The position numbers were made by a program, and so were the translations under genes. The notes under the pieces are model-generated. The model was not told the DNA's origin. It made no database searches and saw nothing but the letters and a program-made list of their open reading frames with translations. 64,000 nucleotides of DNA from Terriglobus sp. TAA 43 (GTDB lineage Bacteria > Acidobacteriota > Terriglobia > Terriglobales > Acidobacteriaceae), in assembly GCF_000800015.1 (NCBI RefSeq), contig NZ_JUGR01000002.1, forward strand, positions 372,001 to 436,000. The letters are read 5' to 3'. Shown piece after piece: positions 37,803 through 46,744 of the stretch (the stretch's first letter is position 1; each line of letters opens with the position of its first letter).

Positions 37803-38602
37803 GCGCCACTCTCGCCGCTCATCTGCACGTAACAATACCCCACATTGCGAATAGACTTGATTCGCTCCGAACTATCCGGGTGTGGTCCCAGCTTTCGCCG
37901 AAGATTGTTTACAAGATTGTCGATACTGCGATCGAAGCTATTGGGCTCACGTCCGAAGATGCTGGGAATCAATTCTTCTCGAGTAAGAGGCTCTCCGGGA
38001 CTCAGCAACAATAAACGAAGTAAGCCATATTCCGCTCCAGTCAGGTCAAGCCGCTGACCGGATAACAAGAGGGATCGTTCTGCTTCATACATGGCAAGGT
38101 CGCCCACCACAATCTGACCACTCCTCTCTTTGCGATGTACGCGTCGCAGTATGGACTTGATGCGAGCAACCAGTTCTTCTGGTTGGAATGGCTTGGCTAG
38201 ATAGTCATCAGCGCCGCTCTCTAGTCCACGTACTCGATCCACGGACGCATCCCGCGTAGTCAGCATAAGAATCGGCGTGTCTGTGAATTCGCGTAAGCGC
38301 TTGAGCACTTCGAAACCGTCGATGCCAGGCATGCTCACATCGAGGATGATGAGAGAAAAACATCTCTGACGTGATTGAAGAAGTCCCTCTTCGCCACTCA
38401 GTGCCGAATGAATAGAAAAGCCTGCTGGGGTGCAGTACTCCATAAGCAGAGACGCGAGAGAGCGATCGTCGTCAATTAGCAGCAGGGGAATCGATTGTCC
38501 CGCATCCGTTACTACTTGACGTGTCATTACCGTATTCTCACTCATCCTGATCATCGGAACGTCGAGAACTGCCGCCATATATTCGGAAAGCGTCATCATC
38601 AT
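37799..38602 (-). CDS. OmpR-family response regulator
   Basis: Receiver domain with LLLIDDDRS, the phospho-acceptor in LIILDVSMPGIDGFEVL and the lysine in DDYLAKPFQPEEL, then a winged-helix DNA-binding domain (LTGAEYGLLRLLLLSPGEPL to GYCY). The kinase partner follows with a 4-base overlap. The ATG at 38602 has GAGGG 7-8 bases upstream and gives a 35-residue extension before the receiver; an ATG at 38527 would give the common length. CpxR-like by overall similarity. Confidence 0.92.
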   Translation of the reverse strand: MMMTLSEYMAAVLDVPMIRMSENTVMTRQVVTDAGQSIPLLLIDDDRSLASLLMEYCTPAGFSIHSALSGEEGLLQSRQRCFSLIILDVSMPGIDGFEVLKRLREFTDTPILMLTTRDASVDRVRGLESGADDYLAKPFQPEELVARIKSILRRVHRKERSGQIVVGDLAMYEAERSLLLSGQRLDLTGAEYGLLRLLLLSPGEPLTREELIPSIFGREPNSFDRSIDNLVNNLRRKLGPHPDSSERIKSIRNVGYCYVQMSGESGA

Positions 38603-38627
38603 TTCAAATCCCTCATAGCCACACAGC

Positions 38628-38906
38628 TCAATCTCTCGTTGGTTGTGACGTAGTGATCCCCGCTATCCGTCCGGCCAGTGCGCGAATGCCCGTGGCGAGA
38701 CAACACATCAAAAGAGCCTTTTCCGGGACCAATGCGCCAACGATAGGCGAGACCCACTGGATGCTTGTTGCTAAATGTGTGAGCGCAACGCTCAACAATG
38801 TGCTGTGCCGTTCTCCTCTTGATCTGCACGCGTACTCAAAGGAAGAGGCCGGAACGGATATCTCGGCTGTGCGCTGAGTAAGGCTGATCCTGCGGTTATG
38901 AAACAT
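38628..38906 (-). CDS. Possible small hypothetical protein before the two-component operon
   Basis: A 92-residue frame ending 25 bases before the response-regulator start. GGAG lies 5 bases before its ATG, and part of it is hydrophobic (ALTHLATSIQWVSPIVGALV). No family is recognised. Overlapping frames exist on both strands, so it may not be real. Confidence 0.3.
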   Translation of the reverse strand: MFHNRRISLTQRTAEISVPASSFEYACRSRGERHSTLLSVALTHLATSIQWVSPIVGALVPEKALLMCCLATGIRALAGRIAGITTSQPTRD

Positions 38907-38954
38907 GCTGACTCCTGTCTGCTAGACGGGAGCTCTGGCAGGAAGATGCGTTAG

Positions 38955-39024
38955 TCGACACTTCTCAACACAGGATGAATCTCTTACTGCTTCGCTGCGA
39001 AAGAGATTTGTCGTGAAGTGTCGA
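38955..39024. repeat. Nested inverted repeat upstream of the 39178 gene
   Basis: The outer arms are perfect 10-mers (38955-38964 with 39015-39024). The inner arms are perfect 8-mers (38978-38985 with 39001-39008) around a 15-base loop. It could be a leader RNA structure or an operator between the divergent two-component operon and the gene at 39178. Confidence 0.5.
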
Positions 39025-39177
39025 GAAGTAGTTTCTCGACCTAACGAAAGCAACTTGAGCCGCTCTAATCGGGAAAGAGCCACTCGATACAACGCTGGGC
39101 CGCACTGGCAACAAGAACGTGCTGCAGGCCGAAGCGAATGTTCGCAACAACAAATCATCAAGAGTTCCCGGGAGATT

Positions 39178-40047
39178 ATGAAGGACTGCTTCGCCTCGAA
39201 AAAACTGAATCAGCTGTTTGCCACAATTGCGATCACCGTAGCCTCGCTTGGTATCGCCAAAGCCGCAAACTCTCAGAGCGTACTCTTCACAGAGACCTCC
39301 ATCGCAAGCAGTAACCCGATCGCGAAAGATACATCCTCATCACTCACCGCAGTCGATGCGCTGCCTGATGCACCCGCCCCTCAGAACGAAATGGATACGC
39401 AAGATCAAGAGATGCCGCATCAGGGCCAGACGAAGATCAACACGATTCCTCTGTTACCTCCCAAGCTTGTTTCCGGAACTATGCTCACAGCACACGATAA
39501 GTGGGAGATCTACTATCACAAGACGTATTCACCAGCCGCTGTGATCTACCCACTCTTTGGCGCAGGCATGAAGATGGCAAACCCGAAGAAGGAATACCCG
39601 CGAGAATGGCAGGACGGAATGGGAGCCTTCGGGCGGAACTACGGCAATGAGATCGCACAACGTACGGCTCGGAGTACGGCGGATTTCGCCACACAAGTAC
39701 TGTTCCACGAAGACCCTCGATACAAACGTTCCGAGAGCAAGAACCCGGTAGTGCGTATCAGCCATGCCTTGGCATGGACAGTGGTCGATAAGTCCGACTC
39801 TGGTCATCGGATGTTCGCACTGAGTACCTTCACGAGTTCTGCGGCAGGTGGCTTTGTCGGCATGGCATATCTTCCGGACGGCTATAACGACGTCACGCAC
39901 GCTGAGCAACGCATGGCCATAGGAATCGAAGGCAAGGTAATTTCAAACCTCCTCAGTGAATTTCAACCCGTCTGGGGTCCTGTGGCGGCCAAACTTCGCG
40001 TTCCCAAGTTGCTTCCTGAATGGTGGGCGCCAAAGCCAAAGCGATAG
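39178..40047 (+). CDS. Exported hypothetical protein of acidobacterial type
   Basis: A 289-residue protein with an N-terminal signal (ATIAITVASLGIAKAANSQS), a Pro/Asp-rich linker (DALPDAPAPQ), and a conserved-looking body: YYHKTYSPAAVIYPLFGAG, FGRNYGNEIAQRTARSTAD and FHEDPRYKRSESKN. The body has hydrophobic helices and may associate with the envelope. I recall similar proteins as common hypotheticals in acidobacteria, but assign no function. The ATG at 39178 follows GGGAGA closely; the frame is open from 39013 through a structured leader. Confidence 0.75.
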   Translation: MKDCFASKKLNQLFATIAITVASLGIAKAANSQSVLFTETSIASSNPIAKDTSSSLTAVDALPDAPAPQNEMDTQDQEMPHQGQTKINTIPLLPPKLVSGTMLTAHDKWEIYYHKTYSPAAVIYPLFGAGMKMANPKKEYPREWQDGMGAFGRNYGNEIAQRTARSTADFATQVLFHEDPRYKRSESKNPVVRISHALAWTVVDKSDSGHRMFALSTFTSSAAGGFVGMAYLPDGYNDVTHAEQRMAIGIEGKVISNLLSEFQPVWGPVAAKLRVPKLLPEWWAPKPKR

Positions 40048-40223
40048 GCTTCAGCCGCATACTGCAGGTCATCGCAGTACGAAGCTTTAACCTCACGCAG
40101 TAAGGGCTTCCGGACCATCCGAAAACCTGTCAAGCCCTCGAACCACCTAATCGCAACAAACCAAAAGAAATAGAGTTGGCATGGTATTTCTACCAAACAA
40201 CTAAAATAGAAATAGAAGAGGAA

Positions 40224-40246
40224 AGGGCCGCGCTGAGCGCGGCCCT
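40224..40246 (+). terminator. GC-rich hairpin after the 39178 gene
   Basis: A perfect 10-bp stem (40224-40233 with 40237-40246) with a TGA loop. The following sequence is AACTCTTG, so the T-run is weak. Confidence 0.55.
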
Positions 40247-40254
40247 AACTCTTG

Positions 40255-40340
40255 TAGAAAGACGATTTTGCCTCTAAACCCAATGGGAAGACGATTTTAC
40301 AGCCGCTCAAATCGTAACCCCAATAGAAAGACGATTTTAG
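40255..40340. repeat. Three copies of an AGACGATTTT element
   Basis: AAGACGATTTT occurs at about 40259, 40288 and 40328, the last two inside longer matching units (CCAATRGRAAGACGATTTTA). A G-rich tract with complementary C-tract follows (GTGGGGGGAGGGGGAGGG at 40345-40362). The 40048-40423 region has no gene; apart from the hairpin at 40224 these repeats are its only features. Confidence 0.6.
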
Positions 40341-40423
40341 AAAAGTGGGGGGAGGGGGAGGGTACCCACCCCACACCTACAGGACCTCACAACATACCGA
40401 ACAGTTGAGAACGGTACGAAGTA

Positions 40424-41386
40424 CTAGCAAAGCTGATTTTCAGGCGCTTCCCCAGCATCATGCGCAAGGATGCCGTTCAGAACCAGCATTCCCATCGCAT
40501 GACGAGTATCCGTCGTAGCGCTCGCAATATGTGGCGTCAGGAAGACGTTCTCCAGTTCGATATATCGCGGATCGAGCGCAGGCTCATTCGCATACACATC
40601 CAGACCTGCAGCAAACACACGACCAGACTTCAACGCCTCAATCAACGCATCATCATCCACCGTGTCGCCGCGCGACACATTCACCACCACAGCATTCTCG
40701 GGCAGCAGAGCGATCCGCTCGCGGTTCAGGAAGCGATGCAGTTCCGGCGTTCCCGGCGCGCACAACACAAGGAAGTCACTCACACGCAACAGTTCCTCCG
40801 CCGTCGCATGGTACGTCGCACCAAGCTCTTCCTCGGCAGAGAGCTGACGGCGATTGTGGTAGTGAATCTCCGTGCCAAAGCCACGTAGACGTGCTGCAAT
40901 CGCCTGTCCAATGCGACCCATACCAAGAATGCCCGCACGACGCCCCGTCAACCCAATACCAAGCAACTGCACATTGCTATAACCCGGCCACTTACCACTG
41001 CGCACCAGCGCCTCAGCCTCATGTCCACGACGCGCGGCGTTCAGCACCAGCATCACAGCCAAATCGGCGCACGCATCGGACAGCACACCGGGCGAGTAGA
41101 ACACGCTCACGCCATACTCGCGGCAAGCCTCCAGGTCCACATGGTTATACCCAACGGATACCGTACCGATAGCCTTCAGCTCCGGCTGCAACGCCGCGAT
41201 CACCTCACGCCCCATTGGCTGCATGGCCGACACGAACACCGCCCGGCAACCCCGCGCCCCCTCCGTCACTTCCACCGCTGAAAGAATCCGATCCCCTTCC
41301 CCGCGAACCACATCGAAGTGTGTCGCAATGGCAGCTTCAACGGTTGCAGGCAAAGGTCGGGTCAGGAAGGCTTTCGTGCGTGTCAT
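40424..41386 (-). CDS. D-isomer-specific 2-hydroxyacid dehydrogenase
   Basis: NAD(P)-dependent reductase of 320 residues, like glyoxylate or hydroxypyruvate reductase. The nucleotide loop is [16 protein letters not shown]. Catalytic candidates are Arg in [14 protein letters not shown], Glu in [12 protein letters not shown] and His in [10 protein letters not shown]. It diverges from the luciferase-like gene with 65 bases between them. The preferred substrate cannot be read from the sequence. Confidence 0.92.
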   Translation of the reverse strand: MTRTKAFLTRPLPATVEAAIATHFDVVRGEGDRILSAVEVTEGARGCRAVFVSAMQPMGREVIAALQPELKAIGTVSVGYNHVDLEACREYGVSVFYSPGVLSDACADLAVMLVLNAARRGHEAEALVRSGKWPGYSNVQLLGIGLTGRRAGILGMGRIGQAIAARLRGFGTEIHYHNRRQLSAEEELGATYHATAEELLRVSDFLVLCAPGTPELHRFLNRERIALLPENAVVVNVSRGDTVDDDALIEALKSGRVFAAGLDVYANEPALDPRYIELENVFLTPHIASATTDTRHAMGMLVLNGILAHDAGEAPENQLC

Positions 41387-41451
41387 ATCGCTCCATTATC
41401 GCCGCAATACAAGCCATGGTTCGATGTCCATCGAAGCATCATCCAATATCC

Positions 41452-42456
41452 ATGAGCAGGCAATTACAGGTTTCTGTACTCGATCTGGTTGGTATGCGTC
41501 CCGGCGAATCCACTGGCGACGCCATCGCCCGCAGCGTGGAGACAGCGCAGCACGTAGAGCGCCTTGGCTACAAGCGCTTCTGGTTGGCGGAACACCACAG
41601 CATCCGCGGACTCGCCTGTTCGGCCACCGCCGTTCTCATCGGTCACGTGGCAGATAAGACATCCACCATCCGGGTCGGCAGCGGAGGCATCATGCTACCG
41701 AACCACGCGCCATTGGTAGTCGCGGAGCAGTTCGGCACACTGGCATCGATGTATCCCAACCGCATCGACCTCGGCCTCGGCCGCGCACCGGGTTCTGACA
41801 TGCCCACCATGCGAGCCCTTCGCCGCACCAGCAGCGGCGACGACTTCCCCGAACTGGTAGCGGAACTGCGCCAGTATCTCGGCGACCCCAAACCCGGCCA
41901 GATCGTCCACGCAGTCCCCGGCGAAGGCACGCACGTACCCATCACCCTGCTAGGCAGCAGTGGCTACTCCGCCCAGTTAGCAGGACATCTCGGTCTGCCC
42001 TTCGCCTTCGCCGCCCACTTCGCACCACAGTACGTGGAACCAGCGATGGGGCTCTACCGCCGCCACTTTACACCGTCGGATGTGCTGGACAAGCCATACG
42101 CCATGGTCGGCCTGCCAGTCATCGCCGCCGACACCGAAGCACACGCCAAGCGGCTACTCACTACGCCGCAGCAGCGCTTCCTGTCTCTGGTACGCAACCA
42201 GCCCATAGAGGTACGCCCCCCGGTGGACTCCATGGAAGGCCTATGGACCTCCGCCGAAGCTGACGCTGTCGCAGCGCGACTTGCACTCGCTGTTGTGGGC
42301 GATCGCGATTCCGTAAAACAACGGCTGCAGCGCACTGTCGATTGGCTTGGCGTGGATGAGATCTTCGCTGTAACCGACACCTACGAACAAGCCGATCGTC
42401 TTCGCTCCTACGAGATACTCGCGGATGTAGCGAAGGAAATCACGCTGCCTTCCTAG
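41452..42456 (+). CDS. Luciferase-like (LLM-class) flavin oxidoreductase
   Basis: A TIM-barrel flavoprotein of 334 residues, close to the single-component YceB/YhbW-type group: [52 protein letters not shown]-type core and [13 protein letters not shown]. The start at 41452 gives the normal length; the frame is open far upstream, antisense to the dehydrogenase. Probably FMN- and NAD(P)H-dependent. Followed by a strong terminator. Confidence 0.9.
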   Translation: MSRQLQVSVLDLVGMRPGESTGDAIARSVETAQHVERLGYKRFWLAEHHSIRGLACSATAVLIGHVADKTSTIRVGSGGIMLPNHAPLVVAEQFGTLASMYPNRIDLGLGRAPGSDMPTMRALRRTSSGDDFPELVAELRQYLGDPKPGQIVHAVPGEGTHVPITLLGSSGYSAQLAGHLGLPFAFAAHFAPQYVEPAMGLYRRHFTPSDVLDKPYAMVGLPVIAADTEAHAKRLLTTPQQRFLSLVRNQPIEVRPPVDSMEGLWTSAEADAVAARLALAVVGDRDSVKQRLQRTVDWLGVDEIFAVTDTYEQADRLRSYEILADVAKEITLPS

Positions 42457-42472
42457 GATCAGCAGCAATAAC

Positions 42473-42501
42473 AAAGGCGCATGCAGAGAGCATGCGCCTT
42501 T
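42473..42501 (+). terminator. Bidirectional terminator
   Basis: A perfect 12-bp stem (42473-42484 with 42490-42501) with an AGAGA loop, followed by GTGTATGTGTGT. It serves the LLM gene and the convergent ispG. Confidence 0.85.
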
Positions 42502-42524
42502 GTGTATGTGTGTAGGTAAGTGAA

Positions 42525-43769
42525 CTAAGCGGAGACCAGTTCCTCGATCTGCGCCTTACCGTAGTGGCTCTTCACGTAGTCGTCCAGGATGACCTTGAAC
42601 TCATCCACGATGTGATCGCCCTTGAGAGTCATAGCCAACTTACCGTCGATGTACACAGGCGCCTTGGGCTCCTCAAACGTACCCGGCAACGAGATGCCGA
42701 TGTTAGCGTGCTTCGACTCGCCCGGTCCGTTTACGATGCAGCCCATCACGGCCAACTTCATCTCCTCCACACCGGGATACTGAACCTTCCACTCCGGCAT
42801 CGATGAGGTGATGTAGTTCTGTACCTGCTCTGCCAGCATCTGGAAGTAGGTCGACGTGGTGCGTCCGCAACCAGGGCAGCTCGTAACCTGTGGTGCGAAG
42901 CTGCGGATAGAGAGAGCCTGCAGTATCTGCTGCGCGCAACGCACTTCCTCGCTACGGTCACCACCAGGCGTCGGTGTGAGCGATACACGGATCGTGTCGC
43001 CAATGCCCTTCAACAGCAGCGGAGCAAGTCCAGCCGTGGAGGCCACCGTACCCTTCATGCCCATGCCAGCTTCCGTGAGGCCGAGGTGCAGCGCATGGTC
43101 GGTGCGCGAGGCGAGTTCGTTGTAAACATCAATGAGGTCACGAACACCGCTGACCTTAGCCGAGAGGATGATCTGGTCGCGGCGCAGTCCGTAACGTTCA
43201 GCTGCGGCTGCGTTGTCTAACGCAGAACGCACCATCGTCTCCAACATGACCTCGCGTGCGGGCAGTGGATTAGCCAAATGGTTGTTCTCGTCCATCATCT
43301 TTGTCAGCAATGCCTGGTCCAGTGACCCCCAGTTGACACCGATGCGCACAGGCTTCTGATGCTTTACGGCAACTTCGATCATCGTGCGGAAGTTGTCGTC
43401 GTCCTTACGGCCGATGGAGCAGTTGCCGGGATTGATGCGGTACTTCGCCAACGCTTCGGCGCAGTCAGGATACTTGGCAAGCAGCAGATGACCGTTGTAA
43501 TGGAAGTCGCCGATGATGGGTGTCTCCCATCCCTTCTTGCGGATGCCTTCCACGATGTACGGCAGTGCCTTCGCAGCGTCATCGTTATTGACGGTAACGC
43601 GCACCATCTCGCTGCCGGCGCGTGCGAGAGCGGCAATCTGCTGAATAGAGCTTTCAATGTCGGCGGTGTCGGTGTTGGTCATCGACTGCACGACAACCGG
43701 GGCGTCAGAGCCGACGCGAACGTTGCCAATCTTAACCGTGACGGCCTTCCGGCGGGTGATCTCGGGCAT
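42525..43769 (-). CDS. ispG: 4-hydroxy-3-methylbut-2-enyl-diphosphate synthase
   Basis: Penultimate enzyme of the MEP isoprenoid pathway. A TIM-barrel N-domain ([20 protein letters not shown]) precedes the iron-sulfur domain, with cysteines in [11 protein letters not shown] and [11 protein letters not shown] that would hold the 4Fe-4S cluster. Length is 414 residues, and [20 protein letters not shown] is the typical start. It is convergent with the LLM gene and divergent from the sorbosone-dehydrogenase-like gene. Confidence 0.96.
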   Translation of the reverse strand: MPEITRRKAVTVKIGNVRVGSDAPVVVQSMTNTDTADIESSIQQIAALARAGSEMVRVTVNNDDAAKALPYIVEGIRKKGWETPIIGDFHYNGHLLLAKYPDCAEALAKYRINPGNCSIGRKDDDNFRTMIEVAVKHQKPVRIGVNWGSLDQALLTKMMDENNHLANPLPAREVMLETMVRSALDNAAAAERYGLRRDQIILSAKVSGVRDLIDVYNELASRTDHALHLGLTEAGMGMKGTVASTAGLAPLLLKGIGDTIRVSLTPTPGGDRSEEVRCAQQILQALSIRSFAPQVTSCPGCGRTTSTYFQMLAEQVQNYITSSMPEWKVQYPGVEEMKLAVMGCIVNGPGESKHANIGISLPGTFEEPKAPVYIDGKLAMTLKGDHIVDEFKVILDDYVKSHYGKAQIEELVSA

Positions 43770-43835
43770 GGGAACCTCAGCATTAAGTTTACCAAAGCGG
43801 CAACCCGTGCCCGCTTAATGGAGTCCCTTTCCCAT

Positions 43836-45047
43836 ATGAATCGGAGCGTAACGGTTGTCCTTCTCCTGTTGTCGATCATTCAAGCAAAAAGCCAGATGGT
43901 TTCACACCGATTGCAAGCCAACGGCAAGGCAATAACCCTAAATCTGCCTGCCGGGTACGATGTGCGAGTTGCATTGGACGGATTGAAGAGGGTTCGCTTT
44001 CTTGAGAAGTCGCCTGATGGTCGCATCTTCGCAACAGATATGTTCAACCGCACCGACAACAAGCGTGGACAGGTGCTGATCCTCGATGGATGGAGCCCTT
44101 CTGAGAATCGCTTTGCTCGCGCAATCCCCTACCTGCAAAATTTGAGGAATCCCAATAGCATTGCCTTTTTCACGGACGCTGGAGGGCAAACGTGGCTCTA
44201 TGTGGCGTTGACGGACAGGTTGGTGCGCTACAAGTACAAAGCTGGCGATATGAAGCCGGTGGCCGAGCCGGAGGTGCTGGCGCACTATCCGGACTATGGG
44301 CTGGACTATAAATACGGCGGCTGGCATCTCACTCGTACCGTTGTGTTTGGCACCATTGCGGGCAAGCCCCACATGTTTGTATCCGTCGGTTCGTCCTGCA
44401 ACGCATGCGCGGAAAAAGAGGCTGTGCGAGCCACCATCAGCGTGATGGAGCCAGACGGCAGCCATAGCAAGATCGTGGTGAAGAATGTGCGAAACGCCGT
44501 GGGGCTCCTTTGGGATGAGACTTCCTCCAGCCTGCTGGCCACCAACATGGGAGATGACCAATTAGGCGATAAGGCTCCTGAAGACACACTGTTGCGCTTC
44601 TCAGCAGCGGAGATCGTTGCAGCGTATACGTCAGGCAAACCAATCGATGTGGGATGGCCCGCTTGCTACGTCGAGGGCGGCAAGATTCATCCAGATCCGG
44701 AGTTAGGCAAGACGCCGGGAGTTTGCGACGGAGTGAAAGTTCCTCTCACCGGCTTTGTCGCCCACAGTTCACCACTTGGCATCGAGAAGATTGCGGGCGG
44801 TCAGTATCTCATCGCACTGCACGGCGCTGGTCATCCGCGAATTGGCACAGGCTACCGCGTAGTTTCTGTCGCAGAAACCGATTGGAAACCAAAGGATTTT
44901 GTGACAGGCTTCCTGGAAACCAGCGCAGGACGACCGCGAGTCGTGGGGCGACCATGCGGGGTGTTGCGACTTGATAACGGCCGTTACCTGATAACGGATG
45001 ATCTACTGGGCGCAATTTACGTCGTCTTCCGTTCCCAGGGTCACTAA
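43836..45047 (+). CDS. Soluble beta-propeller sugar dehydrogenase (sorbosone dehydrogenase-like)
   Basis: Exported beta-propeller of about 403 residues related to PQQ-type glucose/sorbosone dehydrogenases. Visible features are VALDGLKRVRFLEKSPDGRI, the blade RNPNSIAFF, GGWHLTRTVVFG, the VGSSCNACAEK loop and the closing RPCGVLRLDNGRYLITDD. The ATG at 43836 has GGAG 12 bases upstream and starts the signal peptide NRSVTVVLLLLSIIQAKS; an ATG at 43818 is an alternative. PQQ dependence is assumed from the family. It is the last chromosomal gene before the tRNA and the element. Confidence 0.82.
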   Translation: MNRSVTVVLLLLSIIQAKSQMVSHRLQANGKAITLNLPAGYDVRVALDGLKRVRFLEKSPDGRIFATDMFNRTDNKRGQVLILDGWSPSENRFARAIPYLQNLRNPNSIAFFTDAGGQTWLYVALTDRLVRYKYKAGDMKPVAEPEVLAHYPDYGLDYKYGGWHLTRTVVFGTIAGKPHMFVSVGSSCNACAEKEAVRATISVMEPDGSHSKIVVKNVRNAVGLLWDETSSSLLATNMGDDQLGDKAPEDTLLRFSAAEIVAAYTSGKPIDVGWPACYVEGGKIHPDPELGKTPGVCDGVKVPLTGFVAHSSPLGIEKIAGGQYLIALHGAGHPRIGTGYRVVSVAETDWKPKDFVTGFLETSAGRPRVVGRPCGVLRLDNGRYLITDDLLGAIYVVFRSQGH

Positions 45048-45082
45048 ATTACTGGAATGATTCAGCTACACTAGCGAAACGT

Positions 45083-45159
45083 GGCCCGGTAGCTCAGTTG
45101 CATAGAGCGGCGCACTCCTAAGGCGAAGGTCGCAGGTTGGACTCCTGCCCGGGTCACCA
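45083..45159 (+). tRNA. tRNA-Arg(CCT), target of integration
   Basis: Seventy-seven bases ending in encoded CCA. The acceptor stem (GGCCCGG with CCGGGTC, one G-T pair), D stem GCTC/GAGC and T stem GCAGG/CCTGC form, and the anticodon loop is CTCCTAA, reading AGG. Two oddities: D-loop position 19 is C and T-loop position 56 is G, the reverse of the nearly invariant G19-C56 pair; and the anticodon-stem pairs 27-43 (G-A) and 31-39 (A-G) do not match. A TACACT -10-like sequence lies at 45066-45071. The 3' 46 bases are supplied by the element and repeated at attR. Confidence 0.88.
45114..45159 (+). repeat. attL: left 46-bp direct repeat
   Basis: Identical over 46 bases to 63175-63220. It covers the tRNA from the anticodon loop to CCA, which is typical for tyrosine-integrase elements that restore the tRNA on insertion. 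Confidence 0.95.
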
Positions 45160-45195
45160 CATTTCAAACGACTTAACTTTGCAAAATTCTCCGTC

Positions 45196-45224
45196 TGGGT
45201 CCAATGTGGGTCCAGATGGGTCCA
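45196..45224. promoter_or_regulatory. Putative integrase arm-type sites, left end
   Basis: TGGGTCCA occurs three times (45196-45203, 45207-45214, 45217-45224) just inside attL. The same octamer recurs near attR (63085-63092), as expected for integrase arm sites. Spacing is 11 and 10 bases. The block ends 5 bases before the int stop codon. Confidence 0.6.
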
Positions 45225-45228
45225 ACAG

Positions 45229-46398
45229 CTACAGCAAGGTGGCTATTCCCTGCTGAGCTGCCAAGCGTTCTGCTGGAACGGATTGGGCATACGTCCCTAA
45301 GGTCATCGTCGGCGAAGCGTGCCGCAGAATCTCTTGGGTGGTACGAATGCTTGCCCCAGAAGATAACAGCAATGAGGCGGTCGTTCGACGGAAAGAGTGC
45401 CAGCCCAGTTCCTTCGTTATGCCAGCCGCCCTGGCTGCCGGTCTAATGCGTTTATAAAGCATCGAGTCCGGCCAATAGGGTTGCTGACCAAACGAATGAG
45501 GGCTTGCAAACACCCAGTCGCCGTCCGCTGTGTAGGCGGTTACAGACTTCCAAGCCAACAGAACGTCTGCGAGTTCGTCCGACAGCGGTATTGGGCGACG
45601 GGAGTACGAGGTCTTCGGCTCTCCAATGACACCATTCACTAGTGAGCGCGTGACATTGATCCGCCGTTTAACGAAATCAATATCACTCCACCTCAGCCCA
45701 AACAGTTCACCACGCCTTAGACCGGTGACTACCGCTGTGAATACCAGTGTGTAACCGGGTTCCGGCTGCCCCTTCAGCTCCTGGAGAAGGTCGCGTACTT
45801 CCGACACCTCCAGAATCTCCGGCTCGCTCACTCTCTTGCTCGATTGCCGTACCAACGCAATCGGGTTGACGTTCGTGAACTCATACCGCATGGCATGTCG
45901 AAACACCATGCTCATGACTGCCCGAATCTTGGATTTCGTCGCCGGTGCCCCTTCAAGACTTCCGAGCCATCGTTCGACCTGCACTGTCTTTACATCAGAG
46001 AGGCGAGACTCACCCCATTTCGGTAGGATGTACCGGTCCAAGTACGACACGTAAGTCTCGCGTGTCCGGGCGGTTCGATTGCCAGCGTGAAGCTCAACTA
46101 GCTTGAAGTGTTCAACCACTTCGGCAAGTGTCATCACGGTTGGCAATGCCCCGTTCGTCGCGTTGAGATCGACCTTGAAAGCGAGAATTGCTTTCTCTGC
46201 GGCGCTCTTGTTCCGAAGCTGGTCGGTAGTGCCAACGATCTTCTTGCGCCTTACAGTCTGACCATTCCCGAAGTCTTCACGCCAGCGAAAGACCCAGACA
46301 TTCGGGCCTTTCTTCCGTTGCTCTATTTTCAATGAACCGTTTTGAAAGCGTTCACGCCTGAGCGCGTATGGAACATTGTTCAGTTGAGTTTGAGTCAT
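45229..46398 (-). CDS. int: Tyrosine site-specific integrase
   Basis: Integrates and excises the element at tRNA-Arg. A three-part phage-type integrase of 389 residues: N-terminal arm-binding region, SAM-like core-binding domain (MTLAEVVEHFKLV to MSMVFRHAMRYEF), and catalytic domain with Arg in VTGLRRGELFGL, Lys near EPKTSYSRRPIP, H-x-x-R in WHSFRRTTASLL, His in EILRHASPTM and nucleophile Tyr in TLGTYAQSV. All catalytic residues are present, so it should be active. It reads toward attL and starts within a 4-base overlap of the xis-like gene. Confidence 0.95.
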   Translation of the reverse strand: MTQTQLNNVPYALRRERFQNGSLKIEQRKKGPNVWVFRWREDFGNGQTVRRKKIVGTTDQLRNKSAAEKAILAFKVDLNATNGALPTVMTLAEVVEHFKLVELHAGNRTARTRETYVSYLDRYILPKWGESRLSDVKTVQVERWLGSLEGAPATKSKIRAVMSMVFRHAMRYEFTNVNPIALVRQSSKRVSEPEILEVSEVRDLLQELKGQPEPGYTLVFTAVVTGLRRGELFGLRWSDIDFVKRRINVTRSLVNGVIGEPKTSYSRRPIPLSDELADVLLAWKSVTAYTADGDWVFASPHSFGQQPYWPDSMLYKRIRPAARAAGITKELGWHSFRRTTASLLLSSGASIRTTQEILRHASPTMTLGTYAQSVPAERLAAQQGIATLL

Positions 46399-46631
46399 GC
46401 AGCCTTCTCCGTTTCGGTTGAGGCAACACGACCTGCGTCATCAGTGTATCCATTTCGCGCTTCCAGCCATGCGCGAATCTTTGATGGAAGGAAGACGATC
46501 TTCCGGGGACTGAGCCGAACGCACGGAATCTTGCTTTCCCGTGCCCACCTTCGGATTGTTTCGGGATTGAGTTGGAGGACCGCTGCTAGTTGCTCGGCAG
46601 TCAGCGGCTTTTCGATTGCTTGATTGTCCAA
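46395..46631 (-). CDS. Excisionase-like helix-turn-helix protein
   Basis: A 78-residue MerR/excisionase-type DNA-binding protein: LTAEQLAAVLQLNPETIRRW followed by RESKIPCVRLSPRKIVFLPS, the usual wing. It probably acts as recombination directionality factor and overlaps the integrase start by 4 bases. The start is a TTG at 46631, as no ATG is available. A short palindrome GTCCAATGTGGAC spans the start region. Confidence 0.8.
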   Translation of the reverse strand: MDNQAIEKPLTAEQLAAVLQLNPETIRRWARESKIPCVRLSPRKIVFLPSKIRAWLEARNGYTDDAGRVASTETEKAA

Positions 46632-46744
46632 TGTGGACCTATGGCGCCTGGGGAGTCACAGGCTTGCGCTCGTAAATTACGGAGTGGGCCTGATGAAGTC
46701 TTGGCCTGCATCACCGTCTCGACTGTGCGACTCTAATCGCTATT

